A stretch of DNA of 64,000 bases from Hortaea werneckii (GCA_037044905.1 JBAOKB010000071.1:1-64000), one strand, 5' to 3'. Numbered from the stretch's first letter, positions 31,606 to 43,414 are shown. Notes: generated from the letters alone by a model not told the origin. Made by a program: numbers and translations.

Positions 31606-33657
31606 ATGCATCTTCCGACATTCTTCGCCGTAGCCTTCGGGCTGACGACGAGCGTGGCCGCCGTGCAAAACCCCCACAAAAAAGCCGAGAAGTTCGCCAA
31701 ACGCAGCGAAGCCGTCCAACCCAAGCCCGCCGCGAACAAGAAGCGGCAGACGACCTCGCTCAACTCCAAAACGGAGAAATACGCCGTCAACGGGACCGCC
31801 ATCCCCGAGGTCGACTTCGACATTGGCGAGTCGTACGCCGGCACCTTATCCATCAACGGCAATGCCTCGAACGAGAACGCGCTGTACTTCTGGTATTTCC
31901 CCACAGATAACGAGGCGGCCGGGGACGAGATCGTGATCTGGCTGAACGGAGGGCCGGGATGTTCCTCTCTCGACGGGCTATTCCAGGAGAATGGGGTAAG
32001 CAAGCAAACAATTTCCAACGACCTGTGGCTTCAGCTACACAAACGACAGACTAACCATGACCACCTACCCAGCCCTTCCTCTGGCAATCCGGCACATACA
32101 GCCCCATCGAAAATCCCTGGAGCTGGACCAACGTGACGAACATGGTCTGGATCGACCAACCAGTGGGCACGGGCTTCTCGCCTGCGGCCGAGGGGGTCCC
32201 CGCCACGATCAAGAACGAGAAGGATGTCGCGGAGGACTTTATGGGGTTCTGGAAGAACTTCATGGAGACGTTTGATCTGGTGGGGCGGAAGGTGTATTTG
32301 ACTGGTACGTCTTCTCACTATCTCTCCGAAATCTCACCCACACATACGCAGAGAGCGCGGTGGATGGATGCACGGAGGGAGGCCTTGTTGGGAAAGCGGG
32401 CATGAGCTGACTGATTTTGAAAAGGTGAATCGTATGCGGGACAGTACATCCCATACATCGCGCACTACATGCTCGAAGCGAATAATACGGATTACTTCAA
32501 CGTCAGCGGGATCCAGATCAACGACCCGAGTATCAACGAGGATAGCGTGATGATCTATTGTAAGTCCATACTTTCCAGTCCTCGAGTCCGAGAGACTACA
32601 GAAGGGACTTGGAGGAGGAGGAGGAGGAGACAAAGCTAACCACTATTGAAATCCAGCATCCGCCGTCCAACACCTAAACAAATACGCCTCCGTCTTCGCA
32701 CTGAACGAAACCTTCATGACGGAGATCAACCAACGCGCGGAGAAATGCGGCTACTTCGAATTCATGGACTACGCATTGCACTTCCCACCCATCACCAAAC
32801 TGCCCTCGGGGCCCAACATTTCCGCTCCCGGGTGCTACGTCTGGGACGACATTGTCACGGCGGCCATCACGGTGAACCCGTGCTTCAACTTCTACCACCT
32901 GACGGACTTCTGTCCGTACTTGTGGGATGAGCTGGGATTCCCTAGTTTGGGGTGGGGACCGAATAGTAAGTTTTTTTTTTTTTTTTTTGTTTTACATACG
33001 CACACCCCGCGCCCGGCAGACATGCGCCCTCTACCCAAACTGGTCCACAGTGCTGACCATGTCCCCTACTCTCTAGACTACTTCAACCGGTCCGACGTGC
33101 AAAAAGCCATCAACGCCCCACCGACCTCGTACGCCATCTGCGGTGACGACAGCCTGGGCCTCGACTCCAGCCCTCCCTCAGCACTAGGCCCCTTACCCAG
33201 CGTGATCGAACGCACGAACAACGTGATAATTGGGCACGGCTTGCTGGACTACCTCCTGCTGGCCAACGGATCCCTGGCGACCATCCAAAACATGACATGG
33301 AACGGGGCGCAGGGATTCCAGTCCCCGCCGACGGACAAATTCGTGGTCCCCAGCAACCCGGGACTCGACGAAGTCATCACCGCCGTGCTGTACCAGGGCA
33401 GTATCCCCGAGGAACCCGTGGGGATCGTGACGGGGGCGGGGGTGATGGGGACGACGCATACGGAGCGGGGATTGACGTTCGTGACGGTTGACCTGGCGGG
33501 GCATGAGATCCCGCAGTATGTGCCTGGAGCAGGGTATCGACAGCTGGAGTTCCTGCTGGGACGGATCCCGAGCTTGACGTATGAGGGGGGATGGTCGACG
33601 GGGAATGGGACGGGAGCGTTCGCGCCGTTGGGGAACTCGACGATGCGGCGGGCGTGA
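31606..33657 (+). CDS. Secreted serine carboxypeptidase, family S10
   Basis: Five exons: 31606-31995, 32073-32304, 32425-32559, 32657-32965, 33077-33657; 548 aa. The signal peptide is MHLPTFFAVAFGLTTSVAA, followed by a basic propeptide with KKRQ. Family landmarks: IVIWLNGGPGCSSLDGLFQE (oxyanion region), VTNMVWIDQPVGTGFS, the nucleophile in GESYAGQYIPYIA, the catalytic Asp in GHGLLDYLLLANGSL, and the catalytic His in VTVDLAGHEIPQY. Several NxS/T glycosylation sites and Cys pairs fit an extracellular acid carboxypeptidase that trims C-terminal residues from peptides. Intron 4 carries an 18-T run. The gene is convergent with the GPI-type surface protein gene. Confidence 0.9.
32971..32988. repeat. 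T18 homopolymer inside carboxypeptidase intron 4
   Basis: Eighteen consecutive T begin five bases after the GT donor of the fourth intron (32966-33076). It would read as poly-U in the pre-mRNA. Confidence 0.9.
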
Positions 33658-33808
33658 TCGAACTTTTTATCCCAGGAGAGAGTGGGGACGCGGCCGAGAT
33701 TTTGGAGAGGAAGGCAATTGGGTAGATTGCCGGTGTTGCCCTGGACTCCTCCGACGACTAATCTCGAATGATGTACATAGAGATGTATAGCCATGAATAG
33801 ACGGCCCT

Positions 33809-36233
33809 TCACGGAATGACGAAGTTTCCGATCGCAAGTCCCGTAAACACCACCAATGCTGCCTTAGCGTAAGCAATAGAAGAATATCGCACAACGCGTC
33901 CAGATCCAGAAGTAGTCGTCCCGCCCGCTTCCGCTTGACCAGCAGTGGAACTTCCAGGAGCAGTGATTGACTGGGTCGAGCCCCCGGAAGCAGTACTCGC
34001 CTGAGAAGTCCTGGTCGTATCGCCAGATTTAGAAGTAGAAACAGTCTCGGTCGTACCGCCCAGCGTAATCGTACTCCCATCCCGAACAAGCCCATTAGAA
34101 ACCGCACTCAACGTCTCACTACCCAGAGACTGGGCGGCTCCACCAACAGTCAAAGAGATCGACCCGCCTACGACGTAGACCCCCGTAGCCGTAGAATCTT
34201 GCACGATGCGGACCTCGCTATTCCCATCCGTAAGCGTAGCAGTCTGCTGCGCCATCGTTGCCGCACGGCCCAGCGCATCCCAGGAAATCCTCTGCGTGCC
34301 GACAGCGACAAAGTCCGCGTTGGCGGAGACGGTTTGTCCGTCGACGGTCGTGGCGGGACCATCTCTCGTGATGGTGGCGCCGTTGATGCAAGCCGCGTCC
34401 GCCCCTGCTCGGGAGATGGTGAAGGGCTTACCGGATTGGGTGATTTGGGTTCCGTGATCTGGAGCTGCTGAGGCGTCTGAAGAGTTGGGATCAGCGGGGG
34501 AAGAGCCATCTTGATCATCGTCGACTTCGCTGGCCGGGGTTGGTTTCTCCGGATTGGCAATGGTGTGGTAAGGGGGACCCGGGAGGGCGAGGGATGCGGC
34601 GCTGTGCTCGATATGCGGCGGGTGGAATGTATACGGGTCATCGGTTTGCCCGTCATCAGCAGGGGACGAATGATGGCCGTTCTGAGTCGGTTGAGGTCCA
34701 GAGTCTGTCATGTGTGGTGTTGGTGGTGTAGGACGATTTGCCGAGGCAGCTTCATAGCTGGTTTGTTGATGTCCACCATCCCCGCTGTCATGCTCGGTAC
34801 TTGGACGGCCTGGATACTCAGGGCCTTCCAGGACCGAAGTCTTCGTCAATGCCACCGGAGGGTCATAGACACCGTAGATGGCCGGGTTGCAAGTTGCCCA
34901 TTCGCCTTGGAGAATAGAGACTTGAGAGGGCACAGAGAGGATTGGTCGGTGGCGGCCTTCGAAGATGGTACCACACTCTGGCTGTGGATATGACAAGGAG
35001 CATCCAGGGGCTCCTTCCGGTCGTAAGTAGTAGTCGGTCGGTGCAGGATGAACCAAAGCGTTTAGATCAAGCCGCTGAGGCATCACGTCGAGTGCACCGA
35101 CGACATTCATAATGGCATTGGCATAGTCTGCCCCTCCGGAAGCGATCGCATTGGCCGCAGATGTGGCAGCAGCTGGACCATAGCTGACAAGCAACGTAGA
35201 GACATCTTCGGGAGCCAACGTGAGCAAGGCGCCAGCGATACTGGTTCCTTGATACTCCAGCGCATTTCCTCCTCCGACGCCGTAAGTCATGCACCCTTCA
35301 TACTCAGGTCCGCAAGTAACGCAGGTCGATTGCGTAGCAGGCAGTAGCCGCTGGCCGCTCAGGTAGTCGAAAGACAGGTAGATAGAAGGTGAAGTGAAGG
35401 TGATACCAGGTGCATATTGCTGGACAACTGGAGAAGTAACACTCGTTGGGACATCGCTCCCATTCGTAGTCTGGGGAGGGAAGTAGAAGACCTTGACGCT
35501 CTGTCCTGAGATGTAGCAACTGCCGTCCACATCGTCTTGGTAGTAGCTACAGCTTGAGCTGGGACGGAAGTAGTATTGCGGACACGGTGGCGAATTGGTT
35601 GGCGCCGGAGTAATTGCTGGGATACTTGCGTTCGAAGGTAATCCTAGACTGCTGAGGTAGGCGGAGTAGAGCGAGCTGCACTTCTTCGGCTTGATTGATG
35701 GGCACGAAGGAGTTGCATTGAAGCTGGCTGGATGCTGGGTGCTTGCCATGTATTCGGTAGTAGAGCTCGTGATGACGATCTGAGACTGGACGACCTTGGT
35801 GGGTCGAAAAGAGCCGCTTGCCACGGGTATGCCATCTCGGGTGGTGTAGACTGCACCAGTGCCTTGAGTAAGGCGGGTGTGAGTATGCTGGATGGATGTG
35901 GATGTCGTGAGAGGATAGGTCAGGTCCGTGGATGTGAACGCATCATAGGAAGACCAGCTTGCAGCGCACTTGGATAGCGCAGCGAAATCATTAGTCTCAT
36001 TATTTGGTCTGAAGCCAGTCGGTGTTGGCTGTACAGACGGCTCTTTCGATGTAGTCGTCAATTCGGTAGTGTTGGCATCTGAATATGCCAGACCCGCTCG
36101 GATGTAACTGCCCAGACTCGCGTATGCATGGAAGGGAAGCGCTGCAGAGCAATCGTCAGCAGGATTTCTCACAGCCAGGCGCCATCGACTTACCGACTGC
36201 TAGCATAAAGGCTAGGGTGAAATAATTGTGCAT
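33809..36233 (-). CDS. Ser/Thr-rich surface protein with GPI-anchor-type ends
   Basis: Two exons, 36233-36194 and 36141-33809, across a 52-nt intron; 790 aa. An alternative start two codons upstream gives MIMHNYF. The N-terminus MHNYFTLAFMLAVALPFHAY is a signal peptide. A middle region with many Cys (for example TCVTCGPEYEGCMTYGVGGG) is followed by a Pro/Ser/Thr/His-rich linker. Next is a segment PFTISRAGADAACINGATIT..VSVNADFVAVGT-like, a pattern common in fungal cell-surface proteins, then STSKSGDTTRTSQASTASGG and a hydrophobic tail YAKAALVVFTGLAIGNFVIP. The tail and the small-residue stretch before it fit a GPI-addition signal. Function is unknown; it is probably cell-wall or membrane anchored. 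Confidence 0.78.
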
Positions 36234-36580
36234 AATCATAATTAATGGCCCCCGCGAGCGCCTCCTGAAACGCCAAAAGAACAAGATTGCGTGTCTAGTA
36301 GAAGAGACAGTCGTCCCAGGCGAGCGGACGACTTCCAGAAGAAGAGACTGGCATCTAGGGTTTCTACCAGCCAAACCAAGGGCAACTAAAACGCGCAATA
36401 GCCATGGCGAAGTCACCGTCAAACCAATTGGCCTTCCCCCCCCGACGGGCTTGCAAAAGTTACTTGCGCCCAGTACCAACGGTACCATGGAAGATCTACC
36501 GAAGTTTGACGTCTGCTCCCGTTAGAGGCCGTGCACCTGGAGAAACATTAGGGCACAAGTGTCAGACCATCCTCGTACTA
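36234..36580. other. Spacer between surface protein gene and MITE
   Basis: Promoter-side sequence of the surface protein gene. It is purine-rich near 36240-36360 and has a short C run near 36440. No gene seen. Confidence 0.45.
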
Positions 36581-36941
36581 CAGTCAAACCTTTCTATAAG
36601 AATGTTGAAAATCAGCCGTCTGTTATTGTAATAGAGGCATATTGCTACCTAAAAACGCTAAGAGAGGTAAGCACGGGCTAGATTTAGGGACTCTTAGCCG
36701 GATTTAGGGATCCCTAGGGATATAGGAGGCCTTAGGTAGGTATTTTAGGCGTATTTATGGCCTTTAGGCCTTATTTCCGACCTTCTATTATAATATATTA
36801 GGTAGGCGACTCTAAAGACCTATTGTTATAATATATAATAAGGATTAGCAATATTACTATAAGGATTAAAAAAATCTAATGAAAACTATTGCTATAGGGC
36901 CATATTGCTAGTCGGAAGATCCCTACAGCGAGGTTTGACTG
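36581..36941. mobile_element. 361-bp MITE with Tc1/mariner-pogo-type ends
   Basis: The left end CAGTCAAACCTTTCTATA at 36581 and the right end, read on the minus strand from 36941, CAGTCAAACCTCGCTGTA are inverted repeats. Both are flanked by TA (36579-36580 and 36942-36943), the target-site duplication of Tc1/mariner-pogo elements. CAGTCAAACC termini are typical of fungal pogo/Fot-like transposons. The interior is TA-rich with TTAGGGA and TAGGCCTT words and no open frame. The differences between the two ends are C/T and A/G transitions, as expected after repeat-induced point mutation. It is a non-autonomous copy; any transposase lies elsewhere. Confidence 0.75.
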
Positions 36942-37627
36942 TACATGCCGATCCCAGAGCCGTCTTCGCTAGTATCAATGGAAGGGGTGCTCAGAGGGTC
37001 ACGACTGGTATCGAATAATGCGACTCGTCTATGAAGATTTTGTCTATAGACTTTCCACGAATTTGAAGCCTCCAGAGGAGAAGCGCAGAATTGTTGCTCG
37101 GCATTGAAACCTTCCGGCTTTCAATCGTGTTTCGGCCCGATGTGAGATCGGCGACGGTAGTGCCAATGGAGGGGAAGGTAGTGAAACAGGAGAATGGTGA
37201 TAATGATAAACCCACGCTCGCAATCAGTCTTTGTCTTGAATGGCGAGGGGGAAGTTCGTGACTACTGTGCTGAGAAGAACAATCGCAATTTTGGCATTCG
37301 TGATGACGATTCACTGTATACTTGACCGAGCACCTTCTATTCCGATAGTTGTCCGTTGGTACTGTAGGAAGGCTTTTAGCTACTGGCGATATGCCAAACT
37401 CGACGGAGCCTAAGGCACGATGTTCTGCAGACGGCGGCTGCAATGGTTTTGAAGTTGAGCTGCCGTTGAGTACCAGAGATGTTGAGTTGGCTTTGAGTCT
37501 ATGTTGAGCTGTCATTGAGTACATGGGGGAGCCTCAGCCTTCTTTATCGTTGGTTCAACCGAAGATATCTTTTTAACGACGCAAAGTGACAGTCGGGCTT
37601 TTCTAGACGTAAGATGGCTACTCTAGA
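36942..37627. other. Intergenic region right of the MITE
   Basis: About 690 bp. A 177-codon minus frame (36991-37524) has no signal peptide, membrane segment or known motif apart from a small His/Cys patch. I could not support it as a gene. Confidence 0.4.
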
Positions 37628-38593
37628 TCAAACGCTCTTAGGCACCTTCCCTTCCTTCAAAGGCAAGAAGACCTCCTTCCACAACTCACTCTCCTCTCCA
37701 ACCGTATACGTGAGATCCAACCGATCCATCCCCACCATCTCATCCCCACCCATGACTTCCAAATGGCTAATAACATCCGCCAACCCTAAAGCCTTCCCGA
37801 CCGCCTGCGTAGCACTGGGATCCAGATTAACATGCACGATATGCACATGGAAATGGTAGTAAGTAGGCTGATAGTGCAGATAGAACTTCAACATATCGCG
37901 CTCCACATTATCAGGATAAAGCCTTTCGACCGTCTGCATAAGCGTCATCTGCAGATGCCGTAACCACTTGACATCCCTCTTCTTCAGGTCGCGCACGGAC
38001 CAGATATCCCTACGGAGGGGGAGGGCGAGGAGATGCAGGGAGCCGAGAGTTTTGCGGTCCCAGTTCAGGTCTGGGAGGAGGAGGAAATCGTCGGTGGGAT
38101 CGGGCTCAGAGGAGCGGAAGAGGACGTTTTCTTGTTCTTTCTTCCCGTCGAGGATGTTGAAGACCCAGTTTAGTCGGCCTTCCTCGCGACATCGCGCCAT
38201 GTAGGGGCGGACGTGCTGGGCGTAGACTTCTGATGTCTCGGTGACAGAGCGGAGTTGCTGGAACGAGTACTTCCTGATATGCTTCTCGGTGCAGGGGTAG
38301 ATCAGATTGATCTTGAGGTCCGGAGGGGTAGGCTGGTCGATGCCATTCTCCGGTAGGCTGTTGGCAAGGTACCAATGGTAGATGTCATTTTGGCCGAGAT
38401 TCTGCACGTGGGTAATGAGACGGTTAAAGGAGGCCAAGTGACTCGGATCGGTATCAAATGCGCCTCGTTCGGCGAGGAGGAGAGCTGGTTCACCAGAGAT
38501 AGTGCCATGGAGGATGATTCGACGTCCGCCTTGGTCCTGGTTGAGAAGTTTTTCAAGCTTGAATCGGGTTAGAAGGGTGTTCAGTGAGGACAT
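37628..38593 (-). CDS. DCPS: Scavenger mRNA-decapping enzyme DcpS
   Basis: Single exon, 321 aa, from MSSLNTLLTRFKLEKLL (an upstream in-frame Met adds 19 residues of non-family-like sequence, so it was not chosen). The N-terminal half is the swapped DcpS domain (INLIYPCTEKHIRKYSFQQL). The C-terminal half is the HIT domain: LPDLNWDRKTLGSLHLLALP, WLRHLQMTLMQTVERLYP, then the histidine triad HFHVHIVHVN with its central catalytic His. The family hydrolyses the cap dinucleotide left after 3'-to-5' mRNA decay. The length is normal and the triad intact. It lies head-to-tail after the polymerase delta subunit gene, 338 bp away. Confidence 0.92.
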   Translation of the reverse strand: MSSLNTLLTRFKLEKLLNQDQGGRRIILHGTISGEPALLLAERGAFDTDPSHLASFNRLITHVQNLGQNDIYHWYLANSLPENGIDQPTPPDLKINLIYPCTEKHIRKYSFQQLRSVTETSEVYAQHVRPYMARCREEGRLNWVFNILDGKKEQENVLFRSSEPDPTDDFLLLPDLNWDRKTLGSLHLLALPLRRDIWSVRDLKKRDVKWLRHLQMTLMQTVERLYPDNVERDMLKFYLHYQPTYYHFHVHIVHVNLDPSATQAVGKALGLADVISHLEVMGGDEMVGMDRLDLTYTVGEESELWKEVFLPLKEGKVPKSV

Positions 38594-38931
38594 TTTGGGC
38601 TGGGTTGAATGTTTGCTGGATATACGAACGATAGAGAGAAAGTTTGGCAAAGTAGAGATGTGGCGCTAGATCATGCAGATGCGGCTAAGAGCCGATTGGC
38701 TCAAAGTCAGAGATGCCCTGTAAAGGCAGGCACGCAAGGAAAACAGTGGCTGGCGAGGTAGGGTAATATCGCTAGTCGCGCAATTACAAGCAATTAAGTA
38801 TCATCGCATCCAATGTCCCTATCCTCTCTTGAACGCCATGACGCCACGCTCGATGCAAACCATTTCCAGCAATAGCGGCTAAACCCGTCTTTTCAATTCC
38901 CTCATCAAGAAGAATTGACCCCTTCCCCTTC
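38594..38931. other. Spacer between POLD4 and DCPS genes
   Basis: 338 bp holding the POLD4 3' region and the DCPS promoter. Nothing else seen. Confidence 0.5.
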
Positions 38932-39702
38932 TCATGCCTCCACAAACCGTGAACTCATCAACTCATCCACATACGCCCTCTGTGACTTCGGCTCACCACT
39001 ATCCATATCCCTGAGAAGCACAGCCAGGACCTCGATCGGAGGCTTCAACCCCAGCACGTGGGCCCTTTTCCAGCGCTTGAGTCGGGCAATACCTATGCAC
39101 GGCTGTGCGAAATGTCAGCTCAATCCACTGTGTTATGCTCCAAAGATGCATTACAAAATGACCAGACTTACCCCATACTGCCCACTCATATCCCACTCTC
39201 GCAGGATCCTCTCATAAACACTCATATCCTCCTGATGCAGCCGCGGCGCTAGGCGTTCCTGCTCTTTCGCCCGCCAATACCGCTTGATCTGGGACTCGGA
39301 GACTTTGCGCGCCCGCTGTTCTTCGTCGCTGACCCATCCTGAGCCCTTGCCGCCTAATGCGCCCGTGTCGCTCTGCGGTGCGCGGCCGCCTAAGACATCC
39401 TCCGTTTTTGTCGGGTTGCCGGATTGCTTGAGCGGGTCTTCTAGCGCTTCTGGCTCTTTCGGTTGCGCTTCGTGCTCGGTTGCGTCTTGGGTAGTTTCAT
39501 CTTGGGCAGGTGACGGCTCGGCCTTTTCGTCGGCACGCACAATACTCTCCAGAAGCGCGGGGTCCTTCTTCTCGGCCTTGGTTTCCTGGGGTGTGCTGGG
39601 CTTGGTGACTCGATTGTTTTTACCGTGGAACGACAGTGTGGATTGTTGAGAAGATTGGCGGGAAGATGTGCGTGGTGCAGCGGACTTGCGTTTCGGTGCC
39701 AT
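38932..39702 (-). CDS. POLD4: DNA polymerase delta subunit 4 (Cdm1/POLD4)
   Basis: Two exons, 39702-39172 and 39102-38932, across a 69-nt intron; 233 aa. The start MAPKRKSAAPRTSSRQSSQQ opens a basic tail containing QSTLSFHG, which looks like a PCNA-interacting (PIP) box. A long low-complexity Pro/Glu/Lys region follows. The conserved POLD4 domain is at the end: ESQIKRYWRAKEQERLAPRL, HQEDMSVYERILREWDMSGQ, then across the intron YGPCIGIARLKRWKRAHVLG and LKPPIEVLAVLL. It is a small accessory subunit of the replicative polymerase delta. The disordered N-terminus is longer than in animals but usual in fungi. Confidence 0.9.
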
Positions 39703-41805
39703 GGTGATTGTGACTGAGGTGATATAGATGCAGATGAACTCAGTAAGGGACTCCGACCGTAGTTGGACCAGTTGAAGACAATGTAAATGGCGAAAGTAGT
39801 GCGATGAATAGCAGTGAGACTGTCTGCAACATTGAACGTCCGCGACATCTGTGCGTAATGACGGCATGCGGCGTTGCTCAGTCAACCGCCGTTCGGCTTT
39901 CGCGCGACACGACGCGCCGCGAACGCGTTGAGCTGCATCTAATTGACATTCACACACGCATATACCTATATGTATTCACATCGTTCCTTAATCATGGGCG
40001 AGAGATGGCCGTACTTGCTTGACACTTTCATGACGAAGCAAGGATATGGCAGGTGAGCTCTAGCCATGATTGGAAGCGCTGGCCCAAACGTGGTACTCGT
40101 CTTTTCTCGATCAAAAAGACAAATGAAAGACAGTTTGCATAACTCATTATACGTGGAGCATCATGCCCCCAGAGGGCATAGGCAACAACATCGATGCATT
40201 CGCTACTATGGGCACTCCACATCGCTCCGCTGACATGCGCCCCGTAATCCATCGCCACCTCGTCAACAACTGCAATATTTCTTCGCCGCCGCAAGATGAG
40301 CGCCTAGAACTCAACGACATATTATGCCTTCCGTATGCCTACCCGCTCATAGACCTTTCGCATTGATGATACATGTCGACCTTAAAATGAGCTTCGATCG
40401 TCTGCTCAGTTCGAAGGGCAGACGCCCTTGATCAATTGTTGTGGTTAGAAGTGTTCAAGGCCGTCTGAGAAGTCGCTCGTCCTACCATAGAGCCTGCTTT
40501 CCGAGACTCATCATTCAACAGCGCCTGCCCCTGAGGCTGACAACTGCCATAGGATCAGGACTTGTGAGCGTACAGACATCCGATTCCTTTCGCTGCCTGT
40601 GGTTTCAGGGCAGCGTTGATTAGCTTGGACAATCCTGTGCCAATTAGTGTGATGGTATCTGCCTAAATTGCACGGTCGTCTGGACATGAGACAACGAAGC
40701 AGCAGCTACGGTGCAATGGATCGAAGAAGCAACCGTGATGCGGATCAGATAGGGTGGCGCGTTCGACAGTGTCTTCATGGAAAACCGAGATGTGAGGTTC
40801 TAGCACAAGATACGCAGAAGTTACAAACACATGCGCTTCCTATTCATATTGGGTATCAAGCTCAGTCAATACTAGCAGCGAACGAGGCCTGTCTCGAGCA
40901 GGAAAGCCGGGTTGGCGGCGAGGGATGGCCATTGAAAGGGTGAGGAAGCGGTACACTGGATCTCTACAGCGTTATGAGGGCCGACACAGGTCTACTGGAA
41001 TCCATCTGCATGCGTTGCAATAGGTTCATGGGTGGACATTTGACCATGTCGTTGTGAAGAGATCCTTAAAAAGACTGGGCAGGACATGACCAATGGGTTG
41101 CACCGAGGGAATGAGTTGCAATGATTGTGAATCCGGCATCCGTTGTTGAAATCCATTCCTGTGACCCCTTCCTGAGCATGAAATCCCAGAGCATATGCAA
41201 CCGATATTTGCATGTAGGCAGGAGGCGGGAATGTATTGATATGTATTCTATGTGATTTTGTCACACAAGATTCAAGAACAGGAGTCCGACGGGCAGCGCT
41301 TCCAACTTCTCCTTCGGAAAGCTTCAAGCCCGCGAGCCCGCATTCGCTGCAGCTTCCCCCGATCAGAGAGTCTTTCGCTTCCGCCGCATAAAGAAGGTGC
41401 GCCGACTTACCTTTCACATCGCAAGAGTAATCATAAGCGAACATGCAGCGTGGAGGTGAGCCATGGGTTTCCGGACAGCCGCATATGACATGTAGTCCAC
41501 GTCGCCCGCACTCGTTGGCAAGTAGCTACCTCCGGAGGGGAGGTAGCTTTTTTGCCCTGAATGCTGTTGAATTGTGAGGTAAGAAACCGATAGATGTCAT
41601 CGAATGATATTCCCAGCGAAAAAAATCTGTGGATCTCTGGTGGTGAAGTCAGACAGCACGTGTAGCTACTCTTTGGTCTTTAAACCCGACAAACAGGCTG
41701 TGTCTTCTCAATTAATTGTATCTCACTGTCAGCATTCTAGGCTCCTGGAAACGTCATTATCATAACGAGACAGCCTCTACAGATCCAGCAGACTCCATTC
41801 AGAAC
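39703..41805. other. Divergent intergenic region
   Basis: About 2.1 kb between POLD4 and the dehydrogenase gene. Only short unconvincing frames. It contains a strong hairpin followed by T6 at 41524-41553. The promoter of the dehydrogenase gene lies in the last few hundred bases. Confidence 0.45.
41524..41553 (+). repeat. Perfect 10-bp inverted repeat followed by T6
   Basis: AGCTACCTCC (41524-41533), a 5-nt loop GGAGG, then GGAGGTAGCT (41539-41548) running into T6. It has the shape of a bacterial intrinsic terminator but lies in a fungal intergenic region, so no function is assigned. Confidence 0.6.
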
Positions 41806-43044
41806 ATGGCACCAGCGCTCTTAGACCCCGAAGGCCAGCTAGTCAACGGAGTCAGCAATGAAGATGCAAAGTCCGTAATCCCACCCGATGTTGCCACCAC
41901 GGTAGAGAAGCTCTCCAAATACGGCAACCCAGCACTATACACGACACCAGACCGCAGGATTGAAATGAGAGACACCGAGATCCCTACTCCAGCCCCAACT
42001 GAAGCCCTCATCCACGTACGATGCACCGGAATCTGCGGCTCAGACATGCACTTCTGGCACTCCGGGCAGATCGGCCCTCTGAACTTCGACCGGCCTTGCG
42101 TGCTCGGCCACGAGCCCTCAGGCGTCGTAATGGCAGTAGGATCTGAAGTGCGATCACTCAGCACGGGCGACCGCGTAGCGATCGAACCCGGCGTCCCATG
42201 CCGGAAATGCTGGCTCTGCGACGCAGGCAAGTACAATCTCTGCGAGGAAGTCAAGTTCATCGGCGTCTGTCCGTACGCGGGCAGTATACGGAGATTCATT
42301 ACGCACGAAGCCAAGTACTGCCACAAGCTCCCCCATGGGGTCACCTTCTCCCAGGGCGCATTACTGGAACCATTGTCCGTCGTTCTGAACGCTGTAAGAG
42401 GCTGTTCAGATTCCCTCGCAATCGGCAAGCCAGCTCTGATCTGCGGGGCTGGGCCGATCGGACTCTGCGCTCTCGCCTGCGTACGAGCTTCCGGCGCCTG
42501 GCCCATCGTCATCACGGATGTAGACGAGGCGAAGCTAGATTTCGCCCGCAAGTTTATGCCCGGCGTCAAGACGTACAAGGTCCAACCCACCGACACGGCG
42601 CTGCAGACCTCCGAAGGGATCCGGGAGGTCTTCGGGGTGCGGCCGCGAGATGTCCAGAAAATGGTAGCCTCTCCGGACGAGTACAACGCACCTAGCACGG
42701 TGATCGAATGCACAGGGATCGAGATCAGCATTAACACAGCCGCACTCGCGTGTCGACGAAACGGGGTCGTAATGGTAGTCGGGGTGGGACGAAGCATCAT
42801 GAACAACCTCCCCTTCATGCATCTCAGCCTCTCGCAGATCGACCTAAGATTTATCAACCGCTACTCGGATACCTGGCCCGCGGGGATTAATGCTCTGCAG
42901 AACAAGCAGGTGATGGATTTGGATGGTATGGTTACGCATACGTATCCGCTGGACAAGGCGATCGAGGCTATGGAGGCGTGCTCGGATCCGAAGGTGCCGA
43001 CTGTGAAGGTACAGATTGTGGATGATACGGAGATTGAGCTGTAG
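41806..43044 (+). CDS. L-arabinitol 4-dehydrogenase / sorbitol dehydrogenase-like enzyme
   Basis: Single exon, 412 aa from MAPALLDPEGQ (an upstream in-frame ATG at 41716 adds 30 residues and is less likely). Zinc-type medium-chain dehydrogenase: GICGSDMHFWHSGQIGP with a catalytic zinc ligand, GHEPSGVV, the structural zinc site CRKCWLCDAGKYNLC, CGAGPIGLCALACVRASG as the NAD-binding turn, then ITDVDEAKLDFARKF, whose Asp favours NAD over NADP. VIECTGIEISI and FINRYSDTWPAGI match fungal arabinitol/sorbitol dehydrogenases. It would oxidise a polyol to a ketose in pentose catabolism. The exact polyol is not fixed by sequence. The N-terminal extension of about 45 residues is longer than usual. Confidence 0.87.
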   Translation: MAPALLDPEGQLVNGVSNEDAKSVIPPDVATTVEKLSKYGNPALYTTPDRRIEMRDTEIPTPAPTEALIHVRCTGICGSDMHFWHSGQIGPLNFDRPCVLGHEPSGVVMAVGSEVRSLSTGDRVAIEPGVPCRKCWLCDAGKYNLCEEVKFIGVCPYAGSIRRFITHEAKYCHKLPHGVTFSQGALLEPLSVVLNAVRGCSDSLAIGKPALICGAGPIGLCALACVRASGAWPIVITDVDEAKLDFARKFMPGVKTYKVQPTDTALQTSEGIREVFGVRPRDVQKMVASPDEYNAPSTVIECTGIEISINTAALACRRNGVVMVVGVGRSIMNNLPFMHLSLSQIDLRFINRYSDTWPAGINALQNKQVMDLDGMVTHTYPLDKAIEAMEACSDPKVPTVKVQIVDDTEIEL

Positions 43045-43414
43045 AGGTGGGGATTTAGTGGTTCTTAAACGCTTGGGTTGTAGATAATATGTAGCTCGGC
43101 CAGAGTTTGAGTAAAAGCTTTGATGAAGATGCGTGATTCGAACAGTCTGTGGGATGTTTGGTTGAAGTGCCATACAGCGTAATGAGTGAGCACCACAGAT
43201 TGATGTATCAATAAGAGCCTTTTCGCGATGTCCGTTCTTGATGCCATTTCAATAGCATAGACCCCGGCGTTGATACGCATATCGTTGGACCTCGGTAACT
43301 TCCTAAAGAGGAAAAGCGGGCTTGCAATGGAATCCATCCTCCACTGCCCATCGAACATCTTCTTCTATTCAAAACGCTGCATACATAATATAAAAGTCTA
43401 TCTCAAATCCAGTC
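43045..43414. other. Spacer between dehydrogenase and thioesterase genes
   Basis: 370 bp; 3' region of one gene and promoter of the next. No other feature. Confidence 0.5.

Noticed and set aside
14234..36233. Secondary-metabolite gene cluster
   Set aside because: No polyketide synthase, peptide synthetase, terpene cyclase or pathway transcription factor is present.
36991..37524. 177-codon minus frame beside the MITE
   Set aside because: No family resemblance or secretion/membrane features; single frame without context. Kept only as a note in the spacer entry.
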